Assembly: GCA_963732775.1 (NCBI GenBank) | Contig: CAVTAR010000001.1 | Location: 434,001-498,000, forward strand | DNA: 64,000 nucleotides | Source of the DNA: CAVRQM01 sp963732775 | GTDB lineage: Bacteria; Pseudomonadota; Alphaproteobacteria; Acetobacterales; Acetobacteraceae | Reading direction: 5' to 3' | Shown: positions 19,577-29,941 of the stretch, piece by piece | Position numbering within the stretch: the stretch's first letter is position 1 | How the letters are laid out: each line of letters opens with the position of its first letter | Notes under the pieces: model-generated | What the model was told of the DNA's origin: nothing | Seen by the model: the letters and a program-made list of their open reading frames with translations, nothing else | The model's database searches: none | Position numbers and translations under genes: made by a program

Positions 19577-19774
19577 ATGCGCAACATTCTTTTCGCGACG
19601 GTGGCGGTATTCGGCCTGGCCCTGGCTTCGACCGCCATGGCCGACGACTTCACCGGCGACAACCACGGCACCGACCAGCAGGGCGTCAGCGCGTACATGG
19701 ACCAGCAGGCGACCAACGCCCAGCTCTCCGACCCGACGGCGCCCAACAGCATCCGCAGCCACGGCCATCCGTGA
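19577..19774 (+). CDS. Small exported hypothetical protein
   Basis: This is a 65-residue protein from ATG 19577, preceded by GAGGAC. The first 21 residues, MRNILFATVAVFGLALASTAMA, are a clear signal peptide. The mature part is polar, with DDFTGDNHGTDQQGVSAYMDQQ and a C-terminal SIRSHGHP, and has no cysteine. I do not recognise a family. It stands alone between the ABC exporter and the EmrA-like gene and is followed by a hairpin with a GNRA loop, so it is probably a separate transcript. The 150 bases upstream contain a TTATAT near 19469 that could be part of a promoter. Confidence 0.65.
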   Translation: MRNILFATVAVFGLALASTAMADDFTGDNHGTDQQGVSAYMDQQATNAQLSDPTAPNSIRSHGHP

Positions 19775-19816
19775 CCGCTGCGCCAGGCCCGGCCAGGGCC
19801 CGGCGGCACGGCTCGG

Positions 19817-19840
19817 GGGGGCGGGAGCAATCCTGCCCCC
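19817..19840 (+). terminator. Hairpin with GCAA tetraloop
   Basis: GGGGGCGGGA (19817-19826) pairs with TCCTGCCCCC (19831-19840) over 10 positions, one of them G·T. The loop is GCAA, a GNRA tetraloop. It lies 43 bases after the small exported protein gene. There is no T-run, but this is a strong RNA structure and a likely terminator. Confidence 0.45.
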
Positions 19841-19950
19841 TCGCCGCATCTTGTGGTGACCCCACCTGCCTCGGGCGGGCAGGATCGGCCTGAAACGTGC
19901 AACCGACGCCCGCGCGAACCGTTGGCGCCGCGGCCAGGCAGGACCGACCC

Positions 19951-21216
19951 ATGCCCTACGACGACGCGCAGCTTCGCGACGAGAGCGTCCCGGCTACGCC
20001 AGCGCCGCGACAGGCCGACGCCGACCCGAAGCCGCGCGAGCGCGACGCCCCCGACCGCCGCAAGCCCAACGAGCCGAAACGCGACGACGACCAGCGCCAG
20101 GGCAAGGCCGAGGCCGAGGACGACAAGAAGTCCGACGACAAGGGCGGCGGCGACGGCAAGCAGGGCGGCAAGCAGAAGCGGCGCTCGCCGCTGGTCTGGA
20201 TCATCCTGGCCGTGGTCATCGTCGCCGCGGCCATCGGCGGGGTGATCTGGTGGCTGAGCGTCAAGGACGAGGCCACCACCGACGACGCCTACACCGACGG
20301 CCGCGCCATCAGCATCACGCCCAAGGTCTCCGGCTACGTCACCGAGCTCGCCGTCAACGACAACCAGCGCGTCCATGCCGGCGACCTGATCATCCAGATC
20401 GACCCGCGCGACTACATCACCGCGCGCGACCAGGCCCGCGCCAACCTCGAGATCGCCCAGGCGCAGAAGAAGGGCTCCGAGTTCGGCGCCGCCATCGCCG
20501 CGAAGAACTTCCCGGCCCGCCTCGCCCAGGCGCAGGCGCAGCTCGGCCAGGCCAAGGCGCAGCTGTTCCAGGCACAGACCGACTACAGCCGCCAGCACGG
20601 CATCGCCCGGGCGGCGACCACGCAGCAGGCTGTGGACAGCTCGACCGCCGACCTTCCAGAGCGCCCAGGCCAACGTCGCCGCCGGCCGAGGCGGCGGTGC
20701 AGCAGGCGATGCCGGTGCAGCAGAACATCGAGCAGTCCAACCAGCAGGTGAGCCAGCAGCAGGGCCAGGTCGACCAGGCGCAGGCGCAGCTCGACCAGGC
20801 CGAACTGAACCTCTCCTACACCCACGTCACTGCCCCGCAGGAGGGCTGGATCACCCGGCGTAACGTGGAGCGCGGCAACTACGCCACCTCCGGCACCTCG
20901 ATCATGTCGGTGGTCAGCCCCGAGGTCTGGGTCACCGCCAACTTCAAGGAGACGCAGCTCAACCGGATGCGCCCCGGCCAGGCGGTCGACCTCGCGGTGG
21001 ACGCCTATCCCGGCCTCAAGCTGAAGGGCCACGTCGACAGCGTGCAGCTCGGCTCGGGGGCCCGCTTCTCCGCCTTCCCGGCGGAGAACGCGACCGGCAA
21101 CTTCGTCAAGATCGTGCAGCCGCGTGCCGGTGAAGATCGTCATCGATAGCGGCCTCGACCCGGACCTGCCGCTGCCGCTCGGGGTCTCGGTGACGCCCAC
21201 CGTGCACCTGAAGTGA
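19951..21216 (+). pseudogene. emrA: EmrA-like membrane fusion protein (HlyD family), three frame breaks as read
   Basis: The ATG at 19951 opens a charged cytoplasmic tail rich in Asp, Lys and Arg. Then come the membrane helix LVWIILAVVIVAAAIGGVIWWL, the HlyD entry motif TDDAYTDGRAISITPKVSGYV, and long Gln/Ala-rich hairpin helices with QQAMPVQQNIEQSNQQVSQQ. The beta-barrel part reads NLSYTHVTAPQEGWITRRNVE and WVTANFKETQLNRMRPGQ, and the end is VKIVIDSGLDP…VTPTVHLK. Extra bases near 20655, 20688 and 21120 each shift the frame; removing them restores about 420 residues. In EmrAB-type systems this protein bridges the inner-membrane pump to an outer-membrane channel. It is followed after 13 bases by the pump gene. 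The breaks look like consensus errors. Confidence 0.75.
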
Positions 21217-21229
21217 ACGGCCGCCGCCG

Positions 21230-22798
21230 ATGAGCGGGAGCAGGCGAGCGGACCAGGAGGGGCGACCGAAGGCCAACCCCTGGGCCATCGCGCTGGTCGT
21301 CACCATGGCCGCCTTCATGGAGGTGCTCGACACCACCATCGTCAACGTCGCACTCCCGCATATCGCCGGCTCGGATGCCGCCAGCAACGACGAGGCGACC
21401 TGGACGCTGACCTCCTACCTGGTCGCCAACGGCATCGTGCTGCCGATCTCCGGCTGGCTCGTCGCGGCGTGATCGGGCGCAAGCGCTACTTCCTCATCTG
21501 CATCGGCGGCTTCACCATCTGCTAGCTTCCTGTGCGGCATCGCCGGCAGCCTGCCCGAGCTCATCCTGTTCCGGCTGCTGCAGGGCTTCTTCGGCGGCGG
21601 GCTGCAGCCGAACCAGCAGTCCATCATCCTGGACACCTTCCCGCCCGCGAAGCGCGGCGCCGCGTTCGCCGTCACCGCGGTCGCCACCATGGTCGCCCCG
21701 GTGCTGGGGCCGACGCTGGGCGGCCTCATCACCGACAACGCGTGCTGGCGCTGGATCTTCTTCATCAACATCCCGGTCGGGCCGCGACCTTCTTCGCGGT
21801 CACGGCCCTGGTCGAGGACCCGCCCTGGCAGGGCAAGGGCGACGAAGAGCGTCGACTTCATCGGCATCGGCCTGATCGCGCTGGGCCTCGGCTGCCTGCA
21901 GGTGGTGATGGACCGCGGCGAGGACGACGACTGGTTCGGCTCGCCGTTCATCGTCGTGATGGCGCTGCTGGCGACCTTCGGCCTGGTCGGCGGCCGTGAT
22001 CTGGCTGCTGTGGGCGCGCAAGCCGATGGTCGACCTGGCGCGTGTTCCGCGACCGCAACTTCGCGGTCGGCTGCCTGATGACGGCGGCGTGCTTCGGCAC
22101 GCTCTACGCCTCGGCCGTGGTGATCCCGCAGCTCGCCCAGACAGCACTCGGCTAGACCGCCACCCTGGCCGGCTTCATCCTGTCGCCCGGCGCGCTGATC
22201 CTGGTGGTGCTGATCCCGATCGTGCAGCGGGTGATGCCCTACGTGCAGACGCGGCTCGTGATCTTCGTGGGCTTCCTCATCCTCGGCTGCTCGCTGGTGC
22301 TGTCCAACCGCATCACGCCGAACATCGACTTTACGCATCTGGCCCTGCTGCGCATGGGGCAGACGCTCGGGCTCGCGTTCCTGTTCGTGCCGATCCAGAC
22401 GATCGCGTTCGCCACCCTGCCGAAGGAGCTGAACGGCGACGGCGCCGCGCTGAACACAATGTTCCGCAACGTCTGCGGTTCCATCGGCATCTCGCTTGCC
22501 ACTGCCAACATCACCGAGCGCACGCAGGTGCGCCAAGCCTACCTGGCCGACCACCTTACGCCGTACAGACCAGGGCTACAACCTGCTGCTGGCGCACAAT
22601 GCCGACCAGATCGCCGCTGCCGGCAGCCCGGCCGGCAGCACGGCGATGGGGTTGATCTACCAGCAACTGCAGTCGCAGGCGTCGATCCTGGGCTACGCCG
22701 ACCTGTTCATGCTGACCGCCATCATCGCCTTCGCCTGCGCGCCGCTGTGCTTCCTGTTCACCGGCATCAAGGGCGCGGCCAAGGGTGGCGGGCACTGA
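21230..22798 (+). pseudogene. emrB: EmrB-like MFS drug efflux pump (DHA2 family), many frame breaks as read
   Basis: The start is ATG 21230. Fragments in all three frames line up as a 14-helix DHA2 transporter of about 520 residues. The first helix is IALVVTMAAFMEVLDTTIVN, which includes the hallmark LDTTIVNVALP, followed by SYLVANGIVLPISGWL. Next is the antiporter segment LFRLLQGFFGGGLQPNQQSI, followed by APVLGPTLGGLITD, WRWIFFINIPVG, LAFLFVPIQTIAF and the last helix to 22798. I count breaks near 21472, 21522, 21783, 21845, 21995, 22045 and 22567, plus a TAG at 22153 where a Tyr codon is expected. It pairs with the upstream EmrA-like gene. Such density in a pump whose reading is otherwise well conserved suggests poor consensus rather than decay. 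Confidence 0.7.
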
Positions 22799-22949
22799 GA
22801 AGTGCGGCGCTCTCCCGCGTGGTGAGGCCCGAATCCATGGTATGCGGCAGGTATGTCGGTTCGCGGCCTGCGCGCCTTGCGTGTCGAGCAATGGTCCGAG
22901 CAGGGAGCTGAAGGCTCGAGCGTAACGCTGTCGGCCGCCGGGCGAGACC

Positions 22950-23853
22950 TCAGGGCCACCGCACCTCGGGCGGCAGGCTCATCAGGATCGCCTCGACGTT
23001 GCCGCCGGTCTTCAGCCCGAACAGCGTGCCGCGGTCGTGCAGCAGGTTGAACTCCACGTAGCGGCCGCGCCGCACGAGCTGGTGCGCGCGTTCGGCCGCC
23101 GTCCACGGCTCGCCCATGCGCGCGGCGCACGATCGCCGGATAGGTCTCGGCGAAGGCGTCGCCGACGTCGCGGGTGAAGGCGAAGTCGGCCTAGGCGTCG
23201 CCGGAGAAGTGGTGGTCGAAGAAGATGCCGCCCAGCGCCGCGCGGCTCGTCCCGGTGCGGCAGGAAGAAGTAGCGGTCGCACCACGCCTTGAAGCGCGGG
23301 TAGTAGTCCGGGTCGTGCCGGTCGCAGGCGGCGCGGAACCCGGCGTGGAACCGCGCCGCGTCGGCGATCGCCTCGGGCGTGTCGGGCGCCATCGGCGTGA
23401 TGTCGCCGCCGCCGCCGAACCAGCCGCTCGTCGTGACCAGCATCCGGGTGTTGAAATGCGCCGCCGGCACGCGCGGGCTGGCCAGGTGCGCGACCACGCT
23501 GATGCCGCTCGCCCAGAACGCGCGGGTCCTGCTCGGCGCCCGGGATCTGCGCGCGGAACTCGGGGCTGAACTCGCCCGAGACGGTCGAGACGTTGACGCC
23601 CACCTTCTCGAACACCCGGCCGTGCATGCAGCGAGATCACCCCGCCGCCGCCGTCCGCCCCGTCCTCGGTCGGGCGCTGCCAATGCCTTTGCTCGAACCG
23701 CGCGGCCCCGCCGGCGTCGGCCCCGGCTTCGGCCCCGGCTTCGGCCCCGGCTTCGATGGCCTCGAAGGTGGCGCACAGGCGGTCGCGCAGGGCCTCGAAC
23801 CAGGCGCGGGCGGCAGGCTTCAGGCGAGCGTGCGGCGGCGGCTCTTGCGGCAT
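22950..23853 (-). pseudogene. hemF: Oxygen-dependent coproporphyrinogen III oxidase, several frame breaks as read
   Basis: HemF converts coproporphyrinogen III to protoporphyrinogen IX with O2, a late step of haem synthesis. From ATG 23853 the pieces give FEQRHWQRP, MHGRVFEKVGVNVSTVSGEF, AHFNTRMLVTTSGWFGGGGD, TPEAIADAARFHAGFRAACD, IFFDHHFSGDA, then DFAFTRDVGDAF, RRGRYVEFNLLHDRGTLFGL and MSLPPEVRWP, which are diagnostic. Breaks lie near 23632, 23522, 23255 and 23125, and a TAG stands at about 23193 where Trp is expected. A 12-bp unit repeated three times (23719-23754) codes Glu-Ala-Gly-Ala repeats near the N-terminus. The gene is divergent from petA. Because haem synthesis should be needed by a bc1-containing cell, the breaks are probably sequencing errors. 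Confidence 0.8.
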
Positions 23854-24052
23854 GGGCGGGCGGTCTAACTACAGGCGCACACGCTGGCAAGCGCGCCGGG
23901 CCCGGCGCCATGTTGCAGGGGCGAAGGCCGGTCCGTATTGTCCGCCCCACGCCGAGCAGAGGGTTTTCGCACGATCGTCTGCCACCACCGCGATCCGGCC
24001 CCCGGCCGAGACGACGAGGCCAGACCACGGGCCAGACCCACGGCTCCCGGCG

Positions 24053-24567
24053 ATGCCGGAGCGGCGCGACTTCCTGAAGCTGCTCGGCACCTCGGCGGCG
24101 GTGATCGGCGTCGGCGCGATGGCCTGGCCGCTGATCGACAGCATGAACCCGTCCGCCGACGTGCTGGCGCTGTCCTCGGTCGAGGTCGAGTGACGCCGGT
24201 GCCGGCCGGCCAGGGCATCACCGTGGTGTGGCGCGGCAAGCCGGTGTTCGTGCGCCACCGCACGCCGGAGGAGATCAAGACGGCGCAGGCCGTGCCGCTG
24301 AGCCAGCTCATCGACCCCGCCCGGACCGGCGCGCGTCAAGGCCGGGCACGAGGACCTGGTGGTGATGATCGGCATCTGCACGCATCTCGGCTGCGTGCCG
24401 CTGGGCAACAAGACGACCGACCCGCGCGGCGATTACGGCGGCTAGTCTGCCCCTGCCACGGCAGCCAGTACGACGTGGCCGGCCGGGTGCGGCACGGACC
24501 GGCGCCGGCCAACCTCGCCCTGCCGCCCTACGCCTTCACCACCGACACCAAAATCAAGATCGGCTGA
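24053..24567 (+). pseudogene. petA: Ubiquinol–cytochrome c reductase Rieske iron–sulfur subunit, frame breaks as read
   Basis: This is the Rieske subunit of the bc1 complex, which passes one electron from ubiquinol to cytochrome c1. The N-terminus is RRDFLKLLGTSAAVIGVGAM, a Tat-type anchor, followed by WPLIDSMNPSADVLALSSVE. The two cluster-binding boxes are CTHLGC and CPCHGS, and the end is LPPYAFTTDTKIKIG. Breaks: one base missing near 24193, one extra near 24333, and near 24443 a GG-Trp-Phe-Cys turn reads GGCTAGTCTGC (Trp codon as TAG, one T missing). The start at ATG 24053 gives a short lead; the true start may lie further up behind another error. petB follows after 15 bases. Confidence 0.85.
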
Positions 24568-24582
24568 CGGCGAGCGGCCGCC

Positions 24583-25856
24583 ATGGCCGGCCTGCACAAG
24601 AGCGAGTTCAAGAACCCCGTCATCAACTGGGTCGACACGCGGCTGCCGCTGTTCACCCTGATGGCGAAGGAATACGGCGTCTTCCCGACGCCGAAGAACT
24701 TCAACTATTTCTGGAACTTCGGCGCGCTGGCGATGATCAACCTGGTCATCATGATCGCCACCGGCGTGTTCCTGGCGATGAACTACACGCCCAACGCCGC
24801 CTGGCCTTCGACAGCGTCGAGCGCATCATGCGCGACGTGAACTTCGGCTGGCTGCTGCGCTACGCGCACGCGAACGGCGCGTCGATGTTCTTCATCGTCG
24901 TCTACATCCACATGTTCCGCGGCCTGTACTACGGCTCCTACAAGGCGCCGCGCGAGCTGCTGTGGATGATCGGCGTGGTGATCCTGCTGCTGATGATGGC
25001 GATCGCCTTCATGGGCTACGTGCTGCCCTGGGGCCAGATGTCGTACTGGGGTGCGACCGTCATCACCAACCTGTTCTCGGCCATCCCGGTGGTGGGCGAC
25101 AGCATCGTCACCTGGCTGTGGGGCGGCTTCTCGGTCGACAACCCGACGCTGAACCGCTTCTTCAGCCTGCACTACCTGCTGCCGTTCGTGCTCACCGGCG
25201 TGATCTTCCTGCACGTCGTGGCGCTGCACATCACCGGCTCGAACAACCCGCTCGGCATCGACGTGAAGGGGCCGGCAGGACACGCTGCCGTTCCACCCGT
25301 ACTACACGATCAAGGACTCGGTGGGCATGTGCGTCTACCTGCTGATCTTCGCCATCCTGGTGTTCTTCCTGCCCAACTACCTGGGCAACCCCGACAACTA
25401 CATCCCGGCCAACCCGCTGCAGACCCCGGCGGCGATCGTGCCGGAATGGTACCTCCTGCCGTTCTACGCCATCCTGCGCTCGGTGCCGAACAAGCTGATG
25501 CGGCGTGCTGCTGATGTTCGGCTCCATCCTGATCCTGTTCGTGCTGCCCTGGCTCGACACCAGCCCGGTGCGCAGCGCCCGCTTCCGGCCGATCTACAGC
25601 AAGCTGATGTACGTGTTCGTGGCCGACGTGCTCGCTGCTGGGCGAGGTCGGCGCGCACCACCCGGAGGGCATCTGGGTCGTCCTCGGGCGGGTCGGCACG
25701 GCCTAGTACTTCCTGCACTTCCTGGTGCTGCTGCCGCTGCTCGGCAAGCTCGAGCGGCCGCTGCCGCTGCCCGAGAGCATCAGCAGGCCGGTGCTGCGCG
25801 GCGGCGGCGGCCCGCTGCCGGCGGGTGCGGCCGCCGCCCCGATGGAGAAGCCCTGA
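24583..25856 (+). pseudogene. petB: Cytochrome b subunit of the bc1 complex, frame breaks as read
   Basis: The protein carries the two haem b groups and the quinone sites. It starts MAGLHKSEFKNPVINWVDTR; helix A is FGALAMINLVIMIATGVFLA. Then come VNFGWLLRYAHANGASMFFI, the RGLYYGSYKAPRELLW loop, GYVLPWGQMSYWGATVITNL, FSLHYLLPFVLTGVIFLHVV, the PEWYLLPFYAILRS (PEWY) motif and the last helices to ERPLPLPESIS. Breaks occur near 24803, 25275, 25505 and 25635, and a TAG at 25704 stands for the first Tyr of 'TAYYFLHF'. Its TGA overlaps the petC start (TGATG at 25854-25858), confirming the petABC order. With errors removed it is a normal cytochrome b. Confidence 0.88.
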
Positions 25857-26603
25857 TGCGCTGGTTCGTCCTGGTCGCCCTGATCGGCATCGCGGTGCTG
25901 GCGTTCGGCCAGCAGACCGAGGCGGCTGCCGAGCGTTAACTGGAGCTTCGGCGGCATCGCTCGGCACCTTCGACCGTGCCTCCGCACAGCGCGGCTTCGC
26001 AGGTCTACAACGAGGTCTGCTCGAACTGCCACTCGCTGAAGCTTGCGTACTACCGCAACCTCGAGGGGATCGGGCTGTCGGCGGCGCAGGTGAAGGCGAT
26101 CGCGGCCGACAAGCAGGTGCCGACCATCGCCGACGACGGCCGCCGGCCGAGCGGCCCGCCCTGCCGTCCGACCATTTCCGCTCGCCGTTCCCGAACGACA
26201 AGGCGGCGCGGGCGGCCAACAACGGCGCCCTGCCGCCCGACCAGTCGGTGATCGAGAAGGCGCGCGAGGGCGGGGCGAGCTACATCGACCACCTGGTGGG
26301 CACGGCTACGTCGATGCGCCGGCCGACTTCAAGGTCGGCGACGGTCTGTACTACAACCAATGGTTCCCCGGCCACCAGATCGCCATGCCGCCGCCGCTGT
26401 CCGAGGGCGTGGTGACCTACGACGACGGCACCGCGGCCACCGTGCCGCAGATGGCGCACGACGTGGCGACGTTCCTCACCTACATCGCCAACCCGGAGAT
26501 GGAGCAGCGCAAGCGCATGGGCATCAAGATCGTGGTGTTCCTGGCGCTGCTGACGGTCGTCACCTACCTGGTGAAGCGACAGATCTGGTCCAAAGTGCAC
26601 TAG
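25856..26603 (+). pseudogene. petC: Cytochrome c1 subunit of the bc1 complex, frame breaks as read
   Basis: The gene starts at ATG 25856 with the signal/anchor MRWFVLVALIGIAVLAFGQQ. The haem c motif is in VYNEVCSNCHSLKLAYYRN (CSNCH). It continues through DHFRSPFPNDKAARAANNGA, LPPDQSVIEKAREGGASYI, the methionine-ligand region YYNQWFPGHQIAMPPPLSEG, the typical c1 segment VATFLTYIANPEMEQRKRMG and the C-terminal anchor IKIVVFLALLTVVTYLVKRQ. Breaks occur near 25938, 25990, 26150 and 26310. Cytochrome c1 accepts electrons from the Rieske centre and reduces cytochrome c. It is the last gene of petABC; mtnP follows in the same direction after about 140 bases in which I see nothing else. Confidence 0.85.
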
Positions 26604-26742
26604 GCCACTCCGAGGTGCAGTGCCGAGAGCGCCAGCGCGGTCGGCCTCGACCTGGAGGACGCCGCGGGCGCGCAAGGCCGCTCGGCATCGTCCGAGAAAT
26701 TCACCGTGGAGACCGCCATGTCGCCGGCACGCTGGTCCGCGC

Positions 26743-27636
<894 letters not shown>

Positions 27637-27656
27637 CCGCGCCGCGTCGAGCCGGG

Positions 27657-27809
27657 TCAGATCCGCCCGAGCACCAGCAGCACGATCACCACCAGCAGCA
27701 CGAGGCCCAGCCCGCCCGACGGGTAGTAGCCCCAGCCGGCGCTGTACGGCCAGGTCGGCAGCGCGCCGAGCAGGAGGATGATGACGATGATCAGCAGGAT
27801 CGTGCTCAT
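27657..27809 (-). CDS. DUF3309 family 50-residue membrane protein
   Basis: From ATG 27809 the minus strand codes 50 residues: MSTILLIIVIILLLGALPTW, then PYSAGWGYYPSGGLGLV, then LLVVIVLLVLGRI. Two hydrophobic helices flank a 'LPTWPYSxGWGYxPSGGLG' turn, which is the signature of DUF3309, a family of tiny membrane proteins in alphaproteobacteria, often stress-linked, with no known function. It lies convergent to mtnP (20-base gap) and divergent from rlmH. An AAGGGA about 9 bases before the ATG could serve as ribosome site. Confidence 0.8.
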   Translation of the reverse strand: MSTILLIIVIILLLGALPTWPYSAGWGYYPSGGLGLVLLVVIVLLVLGRI

Positions 27810-27907
27810 GGCCCGCATTCCCTTTCATGTGCCAAACGTCATCCCCGGAACGCGACACGGCCGGATCGGTTCACCGCCGTCGCGCGGCCGAGGCTGGCGC
27901 ATCTGAA

Positions 27908-28369
27908 GTGGCGTTCCCGGCGGTGCGCATCGTCGCCGTGGGGCGGCTCGGGCGCGGGCCGGAGGCCGAGCTGTTCGAGCGCTACCGCGGCCGCGTCCGC
28001 CCGCTGCCGGTGCTGGTCGAAATACCCGAGGCGCGCGGGCCGGCCGCCGAGGCGCGCCGCCGCGAGGGCGCGGCGGTGCTGGCCGCACTGCCGCGCGGGG
28101 CGCGCGTGGCGGCGCTCGACCAGGGCGGGCGGGCGCTGGACACGGCCGCCCTCGCCCGCTGGCTCGACCCGGCCGCCCCGCCGCCCTGCTTCGTGCTGGG
28201 CGGCCCCGACGGGCTCGACCCGGCGGTCACGGCCCGCGCCGCCCTGCTGCTGTCCCTGGGGCCGATGACCTGGCCGCACTTGCTGGCCCGCGTCATGCTG
28301 GCCGAACAGATCTACCGCGCCTACAGCATCGCGGCCGGGCACCCCTATCACCGCGCCGCCCGACCCTGA
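27908..28369 (+). CDS. rlmH: 23S rRNA (pseudouridine-1915-N3)-methyltransferase RlmH
   Basis: This SPOUT methyltransferase modifies pseudouridine 1915 in helix 69 of 23S rRNA on the assembled 70S ribosome. Recognisable parts are RIVAVGRLGRGPEAELFERY at the start, RVAALDQGGRALDTAALARWL in the middle, the knot motif PCFVLGGPDGLDP, and the C-terminal LLSLGPMTWPHLLARVMLAE with QIYRAYSIAAGHPYHRA. The start is GTG 27908 (153 residues) or GTG 27923; family members normally begin just before 'LxAVG', which fits either. It precedes gpmI and an envC-like gene as in many alphaproteobacteria. No frame breaks are seen here, marking the end of the error-rich stretch. Confidence 0.92.
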   Translation: MAFPAVRIVAVGRLGRGPEAELFERYRGRVRPLPVLVEIPEARGPAAEARRREGAAVLAALPRGARVAALDQGGRALDTAALARWLDPAAPPPCFVLGGPDGLDPAVTARAALLLSLGPMTWPHLLARVMLAEQIYRAYSIAAGHPYHRAARP

Positions 28370-28417
28370 TCGGGCGGCCTTGACCCGGGCCGGCGCCCTC
28401 TGGCCAGAGTGCCGGCC

Positions 28418-29938
28418 ATGACGCGCACATTCCGTCCGACGATGCTGGTGGTGCTGGACGGCTGGGGCTGGCGCGAGGACGCCGCCGACAACGCCGTGGC
28501 GCAGGCGCGCACCCCCTGCTTCGACCGCCTCTGGGCCACCTGCCCGCACGCCCTGCTGCGCACCTCCGGCCGCGACGTCGGCCTGCCAGAGGGGCAGATG
28601 GGCAACTCGGAGGTCGGCCACACCAACATCGGCGCCGGGCGCGTGGTGATGCAGGAACTGCCGCGCATCGACGACGCCGTCGCGCGTGACGCCTTGGCCG
28701 ACCTGCCGGCAATGCGCGCGCTGGTCACAGCACTGCGGGCCAGCTCCGGCACCTGCCACCTCTGGGGGCTGGTCTCGCCGGGCGGCGTGCACGCGCATCA
28801 GGCCCACGCCCTGGCCCTGGCCCGCGCGGTCACGGCCGCCGGCATCCGCGTAGCGCTGCACGTCGTCACCGACGGCCGCGACTGCCCACCGCGCTCGGCC
28901 GCCGCCATCCTGGCCGGCTTCGAGCCGGCGCTGCCCGCCGGCGCCCGCATCGCCACCGTCGGCGGCCGGTTCCACGCCATGGACCGCGACCACCGCTGGG
29001 AGCGCGTGGCGCCCGCCTTCGCCGCCATGGTCGACGCCGACGGCCCGCGTTTCGCCACCGCGGCCGGCGTGGTGGCGGCGGCCTACGCGGCCGGCATCGG
29101 CGACGAGTTCATCGTGCCGGCCGTGGTCGGCGACTACGCCGGCATGCGCGACGGCGACGGCCTGCTGTGCTCCAACTTCCGCGCCGACCGCGTGCGCGAG
29201 CTGCTCGACGCCCTGCTCGATCCGGCGTTCGACGGCTTCGCCGGGCCGCGCGTGCCGAGGCTGGCCGCCGCCGTGGCGATGACGCGCTACGGCGACGCGC
29301 TGGCCGGGCGCATGGCGGTGCTGTTCCCGCCCGAGCCGATGCGGAACTTTATCGGCGAGGTGGTGGCCGAGGCCGGGCGCACCCAGCTCCGCGCCGCCGA
29401 GACCGAGAAGTTCCCGCACGTCACCTATTTCATGAACGGCGGCCGCGAGGCGCCGTTCCCCGGCGAGGACCGGGTGATGGTACCCTCGCCGAAGGTTGCG
29501 ACCTACGACCTGCAGCCGGAGATGTCGGCGCTGGAGCTGACCGGGCGCGTGGTCGCCGCGATCGAGGCGGGGCGGCACGACTTCATCGCGGTCAATTTCG
29601 CCAACCCCGACATGGTCGGCCACACCGGCAGCCTGGCCGCCGCGATCCGCGCGGTGGAGACGGTGGATGGCTGCCTGGCCCGGATCGCCGCCGCGCTCGA
29701 GGCGGGGGGGGGTGCCATGCTGGTGATCGCGGACCACGGCAACGCCGAGCTGATGCGCGACCCGGCGACCGGCGCGCCGCACACGGCGCACACCACCAAC
29801 CCGGTCCCGGCGATCCTATACGGCAGCGGTGCCACGCGCCTCGACGCCGGCCGGCTCGCCGACGTGGCGCCGACGCTGCTGGCGCTGATGGGCCTCGCCC
29901 CCCCGGCCGAGATGACGGGCCGCGACCTGGCCGCCTAG
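28418..29938 (+). CDS. gpmI: 2,3-bisphosphoglycerate-independent phosphoglycerate mutase
   Basis: GpmI interconverts 3- and 2-phosphoglycerate using two metal ions (normally Mn) and a phosphoserine intermediate. The 506-residue protein has the N-terminal metal motif VVLDGWGW (Asp 14), the active serine in EGQMGNSEVGHTNIGAGR (Ser 64), DGRDCPPRSA, the metal residues in NFANPDMVGHTG (about 390) and IADHGNAELM, and HTTNPVPAILY near the end. The start is ATG 28418. It is intact and normal in length, and is followed after 3 bases by the EnvC-like gene, so the two are co-transcribed. Confidence 0.95.
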   Translation: MTRTFRPTMLVVLDGWGWREDAADNAVAQARTPCFDRLWATCPHALLRTSGRDVGLPEGQMGNSEVGHTNIGAGRVVMQELPRIDDAVARDALADLPAMRALVTALRASSGTCHLWGLVSPGGVHAHQAHALALARAVTAAGIRVALHVVTDGRDCPPRSAAAILAGFEPALPAGARIATVGGRFHAMDRDHRWERVAPAFAAMVDADGPRFATAAGVVAAAYAAGIGDEFIVPAVVGDYAGMRDGDGLLCSNFRADRVRELLDALLDPAFDGFAGPRVPRLAAAVAMTRYGDALAGRMAVLFPPEPMRNFIGEVVAEAGRTQLRAAETEKFPHVTYFMNGGREAPFPGEDRVMVPSPKVATYDLQPEMSALELTGRVVAAIEAGRHDFIAVNFANPDMVGHTGSLAAAIRAVETVDGCLARIAAALEAGGGAMLVIADHGNAELMRDPATGAPHTAHTTNPVPAILYGSGATRLDAGRLADVAPTLLALMGLAPPAEMTGRDLAA

Positions 29939-29941
29939 CCG

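Noticed and set aside
21520..25707. Stop-codon reassignment (TAG as Trp or Tyr)
   Set aside because: TAG replaces different amino acids, the same genes also carry indels, and TAG is used as an ordinary stop elsewhere (for example petC at 26601-26603 and the methyltransferase at 55098-55100).
24440..25710. Programmed ribosomal frameshifting in petA and petB
   Set aside because: No slippery heptamers or downstream structures are tied to the breaks; the number and mixed sign of the shifts make programming implausible.
26604..26742. Small gene between petC and mtnP
   Set aside because: No start with a ribosome site gives a convincing product; short frames end quickly or run into mtnP in the wrong phase.
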